Shown here piece by piece: positions 31,081-41,806 of a stretch of DNA of 64,000 bases. The first letter of the stretch is position 1. Every line of letters starts with the position of its first letter. Both the position numbers and the translations under genes were made by a program. The stretch comes from Puccinellia tenuiflora (Eukaryota; Streptophyta; Magnoliopsida; Poales; Poaceae), in contig QRDG01000533.1 in assembly GCA_012064385.1 (NCBI GenBank), forward strand, positions 587,651-651,650, in the 5' to 3' direction. Under the pieces are notes generated by a model, which searched no databases, was not told where the DNA came from, and saw only the letters and a program-made list of their open reading frames with translations.

Positions 31081-31453
31081 TGGACGAAACGTTGTCGAAG
31101 TAGTCGTACTGGTTCGTCATCGTACGGGCACTAGTAACCAACGTGTTGTGTCGGTAGTCATTCGCGGTCATCGTGGAAGTAGATCTTGTCGTTCCGTTCT
31201 TCGGGGTCGAAGGGGTTCACGATGTCGTCGTGTGGGATTTGGCGTATCCACGTCGTGTTGCAGTTTGCTCCCGCGCGGGGGCGAGATAGGGGAGGAGGGG
31301 GGAGGCGGAGGGGAGGGAGGGGCGCTCGTCGGCAGTGCGACGTCTAGGGTTAGGGTACGGGCGCGGGGAGGAGAGCGAGTCGAACAAAATCTCCTGATTG
31401 AAGCTCTCCTTTTCTCAAAAAAAAAGATTGAAGCTCTCCTCGCTTCCTAGCTA
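31081..31453. other. Intergenic, no gene recognised
   Basis: CGTCGT-rich then G-rich text; short open frames are compositional. Nothing recognised. Confidence 0.45.
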
Positions 31454-31610
31454 CTCCCTTTGTTCCATAATATAAGATGTTTAAACTATTTTGATATGGA
31501 CCACATACAGATCGAAATGAGTGTACCTACACACTAAAATGTGTCTATATACATCTGAATGTAAAAAAGAGTAAAAGTCCTAGAACATCTTATATTTAGG
31601 AAGAATGAAG
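31454..31610. mobile_element. Stowaway MITE
   Basis: 157 bp, left end CTCCCTTTGTTCCATAATAT, right end ACATCTTATATTTAGGAAGA, flanked by TA dinucleotides. The interior text of the Triticeae Stowaway group (TAATATAAGATGTTTAAAC and its diverged complement) is clear; the right end is worn. Confidence 0.8.
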
Positions 31611-32360
31611 TATATATAACCCCCATAAGTTTCATGAAAAGGACACAACACCCCCTCAAGTTAAAATTGGAACACTTAATCCCCCTAACTTGGCAAAACC
31701 GGACAATTGACCCCCTAGGTGGTTTTCTTGTGTGGTATTTCTTACGTGGCATTAGACTAGTCAAAGATGCTTTCCTTATCTTCTCCCTCACGCAGCTCTC
31801 TCTCTCTCAACTGGTCTCGCCGATGCCACACACACGGACTAACTTCGTTGGCCACACTGCCTGCCGCCACCGTCTAGAGTCGCGCCGCCTACGCCTCCTC
31901 CCTTCGCATGCGCCCCCTTCCTCTTCCGCCGAAGCTTCCTTCACGCTGCGCCCGCGTGCGCGTGCTAGACCCACCCGTGGATGGAGGGAGTACAAAAGTA
32001 CAGCAGCTCGAGTGCCCCACCCGAATTGTGGAGCGAGCAAAGCGCACAGGCTCGAAATCTACCTAGGATGTCATCGAGCTCGACCCGCCATGGCCGTACC
32101 GACTGAGCTCGGCACGGTGCCTCCCGGCCGTCTCTGTCACCGCGGATACCTTCCTCGAGCGCGGCACCTTCTCATGGTCCTGGATCCGTCGTCGGTCGGC
32201 GTCCCCACGTGCCCAACGGCCAAGCCCCGCGACCACCGTGACCTCCCGCCATTACCAGACGTGCGAGCTCGGGCCTCACCACCCGAGGACGTCCATGTCC
32301 ACACTCGCGCGTCCCCAGCCGCGGTGGTGCCCGGTGACCTCGCCGCCGCCCTCTTCCGTT
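31611..32360. other. Intergenic target of the CACTA element
   Basis: CCCCCT-rich text (31620-31720) followed by GC-rich sequence. A long plus-strand frame runs through to 32383 but has no family resemblance and crosses the CACTA boundary, so it is not taken as a gene. The same sequence continues after the CACTA element at 35456. Confidence 0.5.
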
Positions 32361-32394
32361 CACTAGTAGGAAAAGGGCTATAGCCGCCGGGGCA

Positions 32395-32640
32395 TCACTG
32401 GCGAACCAGAAAACAACATTCGCTAGCGGTAAATAGCACTGGCGAATATGTATTCCAATTCGCCAGTGGTAAGACAAGTACCACTGGTGAACAAAGATCC
32501 CAATGCGCCAGTTGTAAGCGCGGGTTCGGGCATCCCTAGCGGGGCCACCTACCACTGGCGAATGGTCGGAGCGGTTCGCCAGCGGTAAGTTAAGTACCGC
32601 TGGCGAACAATCGATCCGGTTCGCCAGCGGTAGGTAGTAC
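32395..32640. repeat. Left subterminal repeats of CACTA (partner 35240-35445)
   Basis: About ten copies per end of the 13-bp motif TTCGCCAGYGGTA or its complement, often in facing pairs separated by 5-15 bp, for example GTACCGCTGGCGAAC near 32595. In CACTA elements such motifs bind the TNPA-type protein needed for excision. Confidence 0.9.
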
Positions 32641-32730
32641 CACCTACGTCATAGCACACGCGGAACCGGTCGAGCTCTCCTCATCCTCGCCCGTCTCGAG
32701 CCCTAGCTCCTCTCCGCCGCCGACGCCCCG

Positions 32731-32966
32731 AGCCCCCACTAGCCCTCCTCCTCCCCGGCCGCCGCCGCCACCCTCAACCCCGCCGGCTCCACCACCCTCA
32801 ACCCCACCGGCGCCGCTACACACGGCTCCCTCACCCGCACCGCCGCCGCCCTGAGCCCCCACTAGCCCTCCTCCTCCCCGGCCGCCACCGCCACCCTCAA
32901 CCCCGCCGGCGCCACCACCCTCAACCCCACCGGCGCCGCCACGCACGGCTCCCTCACCCGCACCGC
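32731..32966 (+). repeat. Proline-codon-rich tandem duplication in CACTA
   Basis: A segment of about 118 bp, beginning AGCCCCCACTAGCCCTCC, occurs twice (about 32731 and 32850) with few differences, followed by GGGCAGGGCCGGAGCAGG-type repeats up to about 33105. May be a decayed first exon of the captured gene, ending at a possible GTGAGC donor near 33134. Confidence 0.7.
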
Positions 32967-33149
32967 CGCCTCCCTCACTCCACGGATGACCGGCGGAGCA
33001 GGCCCAGAGCAGGCGCGACGACGGAGCTGGGCAGGGCCGGAGTAGGGCAGGGCGGGAGCAGGGCAGGGCCGGAGCAGGTGCGGCAGGGCCGGATCAGGAA
33101 CCTGGGGCGGCGGATTCGACCAAGCAGGACCTAGGTGAGCTTCGGTGGA

Positions 33150-33415
33150 TGAAATTCATGAAATATGTGTGTTTTTTATGTGTTTGCTGTCAGATCCATG
33201 AAAATTGTTGGCAATTTATGTTGAACTATGATGCTGCTCAATTTTTTTGATGTGTTTGCTATCAAATCCATAAAATTTGTAGGCTATATATTCTGATCTA
33301 TGATGTTGCACGATTGTTTTGATGTGTTTGCTATCAAATTCATGAATTTTTGGCAATATATGGTGATATATGGTGCTGCTCGAATTTTTTGATGTGTTTG
33401 GTGGATGGAATCGCA
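33150..33415 (+). repeat. Tandem repeat with TGATGTGTTTGCTATCAAAT
   Basis: Three to four diverged units of about 70-85 bp, each with (T)GATGTGTTTG(C)T(A/G)TCAAATYCAT and GATCTATGATG-like text. Located in the probable intron of the captured gene. Confidence 0.7.
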
Positions 33416-33729
33416 TGTCTCTTCTTTATTAGTCTTGTATAAGTTAAGCATTGTAGACTGGCAAGAGCATCGATAAAAGGAAAAAGATGATTAGGGGAGC
33501 TGCTGTTTTTGTTGTTTGGGCTGCGATTGTTGTAGCTGTTCGGGTCTTAAAAAGGAAGAGAAGAGCACGTATACCATATGGGCCAATGAATGAAAAAGAC
33601 CGGATGAGAATTGAGTATCTCAATAGTAAAATTTGACAATCAGATGTGACGTGTATAAACATGTTACGGTTTAAAATTTGACAATCAGATGTGATTAAGT
33701 ATGAGGCACAAATCCATGTCTTTTTCTTC

Positions 33730-34310
33730 GAATGCCGGTGATTAAAATGAAGTGACACCGCGTGATCCGTGGTGGAGCTAGTGAGCCTTATGATATGCAT
33801 GAATACACATCTTGTGCATCCTACTTGGCTCACTAGCACCATCACGGGAACATGTGTCCGACCTAACTATGAGGCACACATCCAAATCATTTATGTTTGC
33901 TTTAATTAGTCTTTTTCTTCGAATGCCGATGATTAAAATGAAGTGACACCGCGTGATCCGTGGTGGAGCTAGTGAGTCTTGTGATATGCATGAATACACA
34001 TCTTGTGCATCCTACTTGGCTCACTAGCACCATCACGGGAATATGTGTCCGACCTAACTATGAGGCACACATCCAAATCATTTCTATTTGCTTTAGTCTT
34101 TTTTCGAATGCCGATGATTAAAATGAAGTGACACCATGTGATCCCGGGGATGGCGCTAGTGAGCCTTGTGATATGCACGAATACACATCGTGCATCCTAC
34201 TTGGCTCACTCGCACCATCCCTGGAACTTTTAAGTGTCCAATCTAAGTATGAGGCACACATCCAAATCATTTCTGTTTGCTTTAGTCTTTCTCCGAGAAT
34301 GCCGATGATT
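33730..34310 (+). repeat. 185-191 bp tandem repeat with internal hairpin
   Basis: Units start with GAATGCCGRTGATTAAAATG at 33730, 33921 and 34106, with a fourth start at 34297. Each unit contains GGAGCTAGTGAGCC (first copy 33773) and about 35 bp later GGCTCACTAGCACC, which can pair as a hairpin. The latest unit differs most. Non-coding. Confidence 0.85.
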
Positions 34311-34426
34311 ATTGTGGCCGTACAGTTGAGTTAATTACTTATAGTATCGCCTACAGTTGACCTCTTTATGTCACAAATAGTTTATAATGTGTTATGAATT
34401 GTTTATGTGACAATCGATATTTGCAG

Positions 34427-35015
34427 GAAATGAATACCCCTTGTGCTAGTTGTGGCTATGCTAGATGCAAAAATAAGAAGTTTGTTATAGTGCTCCCAGC
34501 GGACTTTGAAGCTTTGACGGTATATTATTTGAATTTCAATTGTGTGCTTGTTACTATATGGGACTACTTAATCTTTGTTGCTAACTGCTAAGTACTCACA
34601 CTACATGATTATCTCGTTGAGTTAAATAATGTACACGTGCTTCATGACTTGTTTTTTATCTTTTGGCCAGACCATCCCATGCAGTGCAAGGAGGGACTTC
34701 ATGAAGCATGTCAGGAAAGACATTCGTCAGGAAGGGACATTTGAGGTCACTCTCGTCCAGATGACCAAGGCCAAAGACTTCATAGTTCGTGTCACCAACG
34801 AGGCAGGCCCGGTTGCTCTCGTTGGAGAGCCCTTGTACGGGCTTATGGGATGGAGGCCGGTAGGAGGTGCTTATTCTATCTTGACCACGGCGATGCCGAC
34901 GTTAATGTATTTTACAGGACCGCCGACAGTGACTCTGAGTTCTCTCAAGACGACGGTCAAGAACCGAGAGATGATGACGGCATCATTGTGTTTGATGGTT
35001 GAAGAGATAACGACA
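34427..35015 (+). pseudogene. B3-domain-like gene fragment captured in CACTA
   Basis: An acceptor at 34426 (TTTGCAG) starts an exon reading MNTPCASCGYARCKNKKFVI and VLPADFEALT; a GT-AG intron (34520-34670) joins IPCSARRDFMKHVRKDI ... FEVTLVQMTK. After a frame change near 34860 the text CLFYLDHGDADVNVFYR and an acidic tail run to a stop near 35003. The order KFVIVLP / IP / FEVTL / LFYLDHGDADVNVF resembles a plant B3 (REM-type) DNA-binding domain. The resemblance is by eye and the frame is broken, so this is probably a transduplicated pseudogene. Confidence 0.45.
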
Positions 35016-35455
35016 GTCTCATTATTTCGAATTCTAATATTTGGACACTTGTTGCTATTTCAGATTGTAATAATATGATGAACTATGATTGTGATCAACT
35101 TTGTCTACTTATACTGTTTTGGAAATTTTGTATTTGTACTGGTTTTGTCAAATATTTCTGCTACACTGCTCTTGTAGCTCTATATATACTGCTGTAATAT
35201 AAATGTGCAGAAAGAAATACAGAGAAATTCAGAAAATACACCGCTGACGAACAAAGAAGATGTTCGCCAGTGGTACGTGGGCTACCGCTGGCGAACAAAT
35301 GTCTGGTTCGCCAGTGGTAACTTACTTACCGCTGGCGAACATGATGTTCGCCAGTGGTAAGCTGTTACCACTAGCGATAGTAGCGCTGGCGAACCGCATG
35401 TTCGCCAGCGATAGCCAAAACTGGTTTGCCAGTGATAGGCTTTTTCCTACTAGTG

Positions 35456-35625
35456 GTTCCAGCCGAGATGGCTGCCGCCGGCAGCCGGCCTCTCCCCGAA
35501 GCTCCTCCGTGCGTGACCCGTCCTTACCTATGCGAGCTAGTGCGAGAGAAAGGGGAAAGGAAGGAAAATCTGGACTGCGGGTTGACTCATCAACGGTTCG
35601 CATGCTCGCGTACAGTTTTGCCAAA
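35456..35625. other. Intergenic, continuation of 31611-32360
   Basis: GC-rich text following the GTT duplication. No gene recognised. Confidence 0.45.
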
Positions 35626-36052
35626 CGTAAGCTGCTTCTGATTGGATTTCCGGTTAAATATTGGCTCCACCTCCACAATTTCTGTCCTCACTCTAGGCAC
35701 TACTTCGAGGACGTGGAGATTTGGTGGACCACGATTTCCCTGACTCACGGTGGTAGACGAAAGACCATGACCTCGCTTATCATGCTTGTCACTTGGAAGC
35801 TTTGGACCGAACACAACGCTAGGATTTTCAAGAATGTGAGCACAATGCCAACCATTGTCTTCGCGATCATTAAGATGGAGGCGTGGACATGGGTTTTTGC
35901 AGGGGCAAAACATTTGGGTCTTTTAATGTCGGGAGAGTAGGTTTATTTTGTCGGAGGCCATCCCTCTGTGTCTTGTAACAAAAACCTTGTGTCACAAACT
36001 TCTCCTTATTTAATGAATTAAGGCAAATCTTTTGCCTTTCTTTCAAAAAAAA
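35626..36052 (+). pseudogene. 5'-truncated LINE 3' end with poly-A tail (plus strand)
   Basis: Plus-strand frame with WWTTISLTHGGRRKTMTSLI and MLVTWKLWTEHNARIFKNVS, typical of the extreme C-terminus of plant LINE ORF2, stops at 35940. A 3' UTR (TTATTTAATGAATTAAGGCA) and an A run (36044-36051) follow. Confidence 0.75.
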
Positions 36053-36466
36053 TGACTTGCAACGTGTGTGGCGACAGAAATTAATGGCATCAGCTGACTA
36101 ACTTAATTCTTACACGATGTGTGACAAAGATGGGAGCAACTAGGGCTCAATCGAGTGAGAATTAACTTAATTCTCACTCAAATGATGTCATCCAGTTGCA
36201 TGTGCAACTCATGTGTAATCCATGTGTAATTAAGAAATCTCAGTTGCAACTATGTGCAACCCATATGTAACTGAACAAAATTTGAGTTGCATAAATGACA
36301 TACAACACAAATCAAGATACAAATCTAACAGGTTAGAGTTGAGTGATCTCTAACTTAATCTCACTCAAGTGAGCAATAGCAAAACCGTAAATAAATCTTA
36401 AACTTAATAGGCATCCACTGCTTCGGCGAGTTCTTGTGGGACATATCCAATTCTGGTTGTTGGTAG
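36053..36466. other. Intergenic, nothing recognised
   Basis: AT-rich with several TTGCAACTCATGTGTAA-like phrases; no gene. Confidence 0.5.
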
Positions 36467-38055
36467 TTTTTTTTTGAAACAAAGATAGAAAGTTTTGCCT
36501 TATTCATTAATTAAAAAGAAGATGAAAGCCGGACGAAAACCATACAACAAGTGAAAAGGCTATGCCCACTCTCACCATAGGGCCAAACCACTCAACACCC
36601 GAGAACAACATAAGCATGATAACTCTCGTCGAAAGCGATGCAACGGCCACCAACCACGCAAACAAAAAACAAACGGTGACCCACTCCGCCAAACTAGCCG
36701 GTTTCCCATCACTACCGGAGAGAAGACGTCGCGAATGTTGCCTGCAAAGGTGAAGATGCCCGCATTCCACAAGACCCAGTGCCAAAAGAGACACCAGACA
36801 CACCGACAACCAACACCCATAGAAGCCTCATCGCCCACGTGACACAAGGTCTAACACCCTCGATATTGCAAAACTCTCGGAGCCGTCACACTGACTTCCA
36901 CCGCTCCATCAGTCCCTGTGCGATCCACCGATACCACCTTCCAGGGTCGTCATCCCGACATCGAGCTGCGACGCCGCACGACCTAGCTGTCCGCAGCCCA
37001 AACTACGCAGGGTAACTACCCACAGACCATGACCGCCACACCATGTCCGAGGCCGCTGCATCGACATACTGCAGACTGCCTCCTCTGGGATGCATTGACC
37101 GAGTCGACAACTCCGCTACACTCACAGGTCAAGATTGTCATCCACGCTATGCAAGGCCACAACACCACCCCATAGAGTTGTCACCGCATCGCTTCCCGAG
37201 GAAGCCGCCTCGTCATCCAAAAACACCAGCCTCCCAGGGCTGCTGCCCCGACATCCATTGAAACCCCACGATAGGAGAAGTACGGGCAAGGACCTGCAAG
37301 ACGATGCCTCAAAAGTATGTAGTGAAGTAGCGACCAACGTTGCCCGCTGCAGAATCCTGAAGCTAGGTCTTTGGCCCGGAGAGCCCAAACATGCTTACGA
37401 GGGAGAGGAATTGGAGTTCCACAACGACGCCTCCAAAGGAGGGATACGATGCCAAAGACGCGTCGTCGGAACAAACCAACGGGTAGTACAAGTCTTTCAC
37501 TCGGAACTCCTCCTCACCACCCTAACGAAGGTAAACTTCCACATATCTGGGATACAGAAGAGTCGAGACCGGCGAAGCATTGCAATCTCCCCGTAATTCT
37601 CCGTCAGAGTCCACCAAGCACCACCATGCAACACCAGTTCCGCAGCACCCCATGGTCTCGCCGGACAGATGACGCCCACCATGCAGCCCAGCTCAAATTG
37701 CTTGGGGACTGCACTCCAGATCTGGGCGCCGAGGCCCTGGACCGAAGGCTGCATACCTTGATACACCGATGCGCTGAGGGAGACGCCGGATGCAGCCACC
37801 AACAGATCCGGGGCCGCTGCCCCGGCTTCCGCACGCAGGGGGCTCGACCTTCGCCCGCCAGCCGAGATGCACGAGCACCAGTGCCACTAAAGAGAAGAGG
37901 ACAACTCCACCACCTTTGGCAGCAGGGGCTGCCAGCACCCCAGCGGGCGCCGACAAGGAGGCCAGAGGATGGCTTGGCGACGGCGCGAGGTGCTGCCCGC
38001 AGCTGGGGAGCTACATGGGGGAGCGTATGTGCTAGATCGATAACTTGACTAATAT
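36467..38055 (-). mobile_element. Probable non-LTR retrotransposon remnant (minus strand)
   Basis: A T run at 36467-36476 followed by the complement of AATGAATAAGGCAAAACTTT is the poly-A end and 3' UTR of a minus-strand retroposed sequence, with the same 'AATTAAGGCAAA'-like 3' UTR wording as the LINE at 35626. The remaining 1.5 kb is GC-rich with frames on both strands but no RT motif. Its right edge at about 38055 abuts the duplicated Nudix flank. Confidence 0.45.
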
Positions 38056-38064
38056 GTCATTAGG

Positions 38065-38315
38065 GGTCCAATTTGAATTTTGTGTGTAGGATAGTAATAG
38101 TATGTATGTATGAATGCATATATTGATCAGTCACAGATGTACTTTTAGTAGTGGTTGATTCTTAAACATGACATATGACAATATTTAGGGCCACCTTGGC
38201 AGATTGAACCTATGTTTGTTGGTTCACGGTTCAGTGAGTTCCAGTTTTACACAAACGTACATGTAGTGCTTCCAATGTCGAGGTCTTAGTGATGTACACG
38301 TGGACGCAGGCCGCA
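38065..38315 (+). repeat. Paralogous copy of the Nudix 3' flank
   Basis: 38068-38200 matches 23765-23857 plus 24215-24250, and 38217-38310 matches 26265-26361. This copy is compact: it lacks MITE B and the roughly 2 kb of repeats found between the matching blocks downstream of the Nudix gene. Confidence 0.65.
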
Positions 38316-38685
38316 CATTTACGCTAAGAAATATATTTTGTTCCATTATGATCCGAAATTAAAGGGGGAAATTAAACTAACAAACCCAGTTTCTGTTATT
38401 CTCATGAACATTTTGACACTAGCTTGATTTGCTACCAAATCGCACCACACCGAATTCAAATTCACACAGCACAGGTCAAACAAACCCAACCACACGTGTC
38501 CTCCTACCTCTAGCTCTCGAACACTGCAGGTAGCCCCGTCATCACGTGGCGTGCAACGAAATTAAGCACAAGTCATGGCCATGGCTATCTGGAGGAACTC
38601 GCCATCATCTTCACAAGTTACTAGCTATACGCACCTCCTTATTGCGCAGGCGATCCAACTGAATTTTGACGATTGGACCACGACA
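38316..38685. other. 3' flank of the AP2 gene
   Basis: No gene; holds the presumed 3' UTR of the minus-strand AP2 gene. Confidence 0.45.
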
Positions 38686-40615
38686 TCACAAGCAGTTCCA
38701 CAGGGAGTCCTCGATGCGCGCGAAGCTGTCGTCGAGCTCGTACATGGAGCACGAGAAGGCGGTGTCCTCGCCACCGCCGCCCCCGTACAACACCTCATCG
38801 AGCTCGCTCAAGGGTGCCGGCGCCGGCGCCCGATCACCGTCAAAGTCCGCGGCCGGCTGATGCTGCTGCGCTACGAGCTCTTGGAATACGGACGACCGCA
38901 GAAGCAGGCTGAGCGCCGTGGTGCTGGGTGACGGGGACGGCGACGGCGACGGGCCGCCGAACACCATCGAGCCCACGTCGCCGAGCAGAGAGAGAGAGTT
39001 CCGCGCGGGTGGGGTGAGGTGGAGGCTATCAAGCCTCGGCGTGTTCAGCGTGGTAGCGGTGGACGACGGCGTGGCCGGAACACCACCGATCGTCGCGTCT
39101 CCGGCGCCCGGCTTGAGCCAGCGGATGTAGGAGCTGAGGTCGAAGTTGGTGACGGCGTTGATGCCGCGGTACTCAATGGCGGCGATGTCGTAGGCGCGCG
39201 CCGCCTCCTCCTGGGTGCTGTAGGTGCCGAGGTAGAGGTACTTGTTGCCGAACACCCTGCCGATCCGCGCCTCCCACCGCCCGTTGTGGTGGTGCCGCGC
39301 CACGCCCCGGTACTTGGAAACGCCGCGGGAGAAGCCGTTGCTCTTCCTGCATAGTAGTTCCAAAACAGATTAGCATAAAATTTTGATATGGCATTTCGAA
39401 TTTGTTTTCCGGCCGGCAGTGCAATTTTGTTACTTTTTTTTCCTAACTGGGCTACTCCCTTTTTTCATTAAATTGATTCAACGGAAAATACAAAGTTCAT
39501 TCTACAAGCAAACAGAAGGAGACAAGGAGAGGAGTAGATAAAAAGGTAGGAAAACCTGCTGTGCATCCTCGACATCGAAGATACACTACGGGGCAAAAAA
39601 AAACTCCACATGAGGACGCGCGAGACACGGAATTTTGACGATTTTTATTAGATTTTTCATCATTATATTTATGATTTTTTTTGTAATATGTAAGAGCAAG
39701 TACTCACCTTCTTATCGAGGCTAGGTACTCTTCCCTCGACACGCTTACCATCACCTTGAGCTCTTTCTCATAGTCAACAACCTGTTGCATGAACGCAACA
39801 ATTAGTAACAAGTCATTAACCATGATTGCCATGCAACATACAATCTTGGGGATATCTAGCTAGCTACATATATATATACTCCTATACAGGAAAATAAAAA
39901 GAAAAGAACAATACCGGAAAGTTGGTGTAGGTGGTAGGTCCCCAGTACTTGAGCGCAGCCATGTCGTACGCCCTCGCCGCCGCCTCTTCCTCGTTGTACG
40001 CCCCAAGATAAACTGCTCGACGACGTACATATATACGTATCAGATACTATATATGTAAGATGAACACACACATCTATGTACCTATGTACATACACTGTAT
40101 CTATAACTATATATGGACGTATATATATACTTCTCTGGGTCTCGTCTCTATACGCACGTACATACCTTGCTTTCCTTTCTTCTTCTGCGTTGGGTTCCAC
40201 GTCCCTTTGTCCCACAGGTGCGCCTCGAACCTGCCCGTCCAACGATGCCTGCGCGTGTATATATGATCATCCGTATGTATTTCTGTACGCTATCTAGCTT
40301 TGTACGGAGTATATGCTACATATATATACGTACTAATTCTATATACATATACGTCTTTCTACGTACGTACCTGCTCACACCTCTGAACCTGGAGCTCCTC
40401 TTGGCCGCAACATTGGCGCCGCCCTCCTTACCGTTGCCGCTGACCGACCCCGCCGGCGGCTCCCTCTTCCGCCTCTTCACGCTCTTGATCATTACACCGT
40501 CGGCGCCCATCACCGGCGCCGCCGCAGGCCCGCGGTACCGTGCCCCTCCTCCTCCTCCCGCTCCGGCCCCGTTGATCAGCTCGTCTTTCACCAGGCCGCA
40601 GTAAGCCTCGTCCAT
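38686..40615 (-). CDS. Double-AP2 transcription factor, WRI3/WRI4-like (five exons)
   Basis: Minus-strand exons 40615-40371, 40248-40166, 40012-39915, 39781-39708 and 39346-38686; all GT-AG, joined frame 386 residues. Residues 45-52 (SVKRRKRE) look like a nuclear signal. AP2 repeat 1 (about 75-142) has RFRGVSRHRWTGRFEAHLWD and repeat 2 (about 178-237) has YRGVARHHHNGRWEARIG. The linker holds EEYLASIRRKSNGFSRG, diagnostic of the WRINKLED group of AP2 proteins. Repeat 2 with STQEEAARAYDIAAIEYRGI is closer to Arabidopsis WRI3/WRI4 (At1g16060/At1g79700) than to WRI1 as I recall them. These nuclear activators control fatty-acid, cutin and drought-related genes. The C-terminus (238-386) is Pro/Ser-rich then acidic, a likely activation region. 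Met at 40615 is chosen because a TATA box lies 75 bp upstream; an in-frame Met at 40753 is upstream of that box. Confidence 0.92.
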
Positions 40616-40687
40616 GGCGGTATTGCCGTTGTTGGCGTGGGGTGGTAGTTGCGGAAAAGGGGAGCTATGCCCGGCGCGCGAGCGGGA

Positions 40688-40697
40688 GTTTATATGA
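40688..40697 (-). promoter_or_regulatory. TATA box of AP2 gene
   Basis: Minus-strand CATATAAACT about 75 bp upstream of the ATG. It fits a short leader of about 45 bases and decides the start codon. Confidence 0.65.
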
Positions 40698-40715
40698 GCG
40701 TTGATTTGCGGTGTC

Positions 40716-41147
40716 CGTCCTTGTTTCCATCTATGGGGAGTTGAGAAGGACATGAGGGCGTCGATGTTCCCGGTGCCAAGGGTTTTGTCTCTTGTGCTGG
40801 AGTAGATGGTTTCGACAGCTTTTGGGTCTGGCCTCCATGCATTGGTGGGTTGCCGTATATAGCTAGCAATCCATACGTGGTCTGTCCTTACTGGTGGCCA
40901 GAGAATTTAAATTACTGTCATGTTTAGATAGTGCACTACATAGGTAACCTCTAGATATTGTAACTATTAGTTATTTTGATAAAATACTCAAAATTATGTG
41001 TAAATACATTAAGGTAAGTATTTTCACAATATAGTTTTATTTGGCATCATACATGATACATCCCTTGATATAATACACAAGTGGTCAAAATTGTTTTGGA
41101 GGATTATCTAACAAAACAACTTTTAAGGGAGTTGCCAAGATGTTCAT
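40716..41147. other. AP2 upstream region
   Basis: Distal promoter of the AP2 gene and AT-rich intergenic sequence; no other gene. Confidence 0.45.
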
Positions 41148-41155
41148 ATCCAGGT

Positions 41156-41798
41156 CAGGGCCGTCCCTGGCGCAGGGCAAGAAGGGCGACGCCCCAGGGC
41201 CCAGAGGAATCAGGGCCCAGATTTAGTGCAGCTAATATAGTAGGTACGCTTGAAAAAAAAAAAACAATGGTCAAAGGGCCTAACGCCTAGATGGACTAAA
41301 GCAAGAAGAGAAAAAGCCCAACCGGCCAATCTACCGAGAGAACGTGCGGCATCATCTAGGTGCTTCCAAATTTACTGCTCCTTCGATCGAGAAGATAAAC
41401 GAACATCGACAGGCCGCCGCCATTTCGTTTCCTCTCCCCTATTGTTCTCCAATCTCCATTGATTACATCTTCAAAGCACACAACAAACAATGCTAACCAC
41501 TTTGATTCAGCCTTAATTTCTTCACCTCCCAATGGATTTTTCTCCCTTCTATAAGTACTCTCATCCAGGGCCTGCTCTCATCCTAGCGGTAGGCCGGCGT
41601 CAGCAGGAGTTAAAGCACAAGCTACATGCTGCTGGCGTCAGCAGGAGTTAAAGCACAAGCTCTTGTTAGAAATCCTATATTTTAGTTGAAAACTAAGACT
41701 TTGTTCATTCTCTTAAGTATTTTTATCATTCTCCTTTAATTGATGGGCCCATTTTTATCAGTTTGCCCCGGGCCCCAGAAAAGTCAGGAACGGCCCTG
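41156..41798. mobile_element. hAT-type non-autonomous transposon with perfect 8-bp target duplication
   Basis: 643 bp. Inverted ends CAGGGCCGTCCCTG and CAGGAACGGCCCTG (complement CAGGGCCGTTCCTG, one mismatch in 14). ATCCAGGT occurs at 41148-41155 and 41799-41806, a perfect 8-bp duplication. Inside, CAGCAGGAGTTAAAGCACAA and following bases are tandemly repeated (about 41608 and 41640). No transposase is present. Confidence 0.93.
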
Positions 41799-41806
41799 AT
41801 CCAGGT

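Larger units (their letters stand above)
32361..35455. mobile_element. CACTA transposon, complete, non-autonomous
   Basis: 3095 bp. Terminal inverted repeats start CACTAGTAGGAAAA(A/G)GSCTAT at both ends, and the element is flanked by the 3-bp target duplication GTT (32358-32360 and 35456-35458). Both subterminal regions carry many copies of TTCGCCAGYGGTA in both orientations. No TNPD-type transposase is seen; instead the interior has GC-rich repeats, tandem repeats and a three-exon-like gene fragment. Confidence 0.95.

Noticed and set aside
31634..32383. Plus-strand frame of about 249 codons
   Set aside because: No family resemblance, biased composition, and its last codons lie inside the CACTA terminal repeat.
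36562..38048. Several frames of 70-225 codons on both strands
   Set aside because: Overlapping frames on both strands in GC-rich retroposed DNA with a poly-A end; none shows a protein motif.
40616..40753. N-terminal extension of the AP2 protein from an in-frame Met at 40753
   Set aside because: It lies upstream of the TATA box at 40688-40697, so it would not be in the mRNA made from that promoter.
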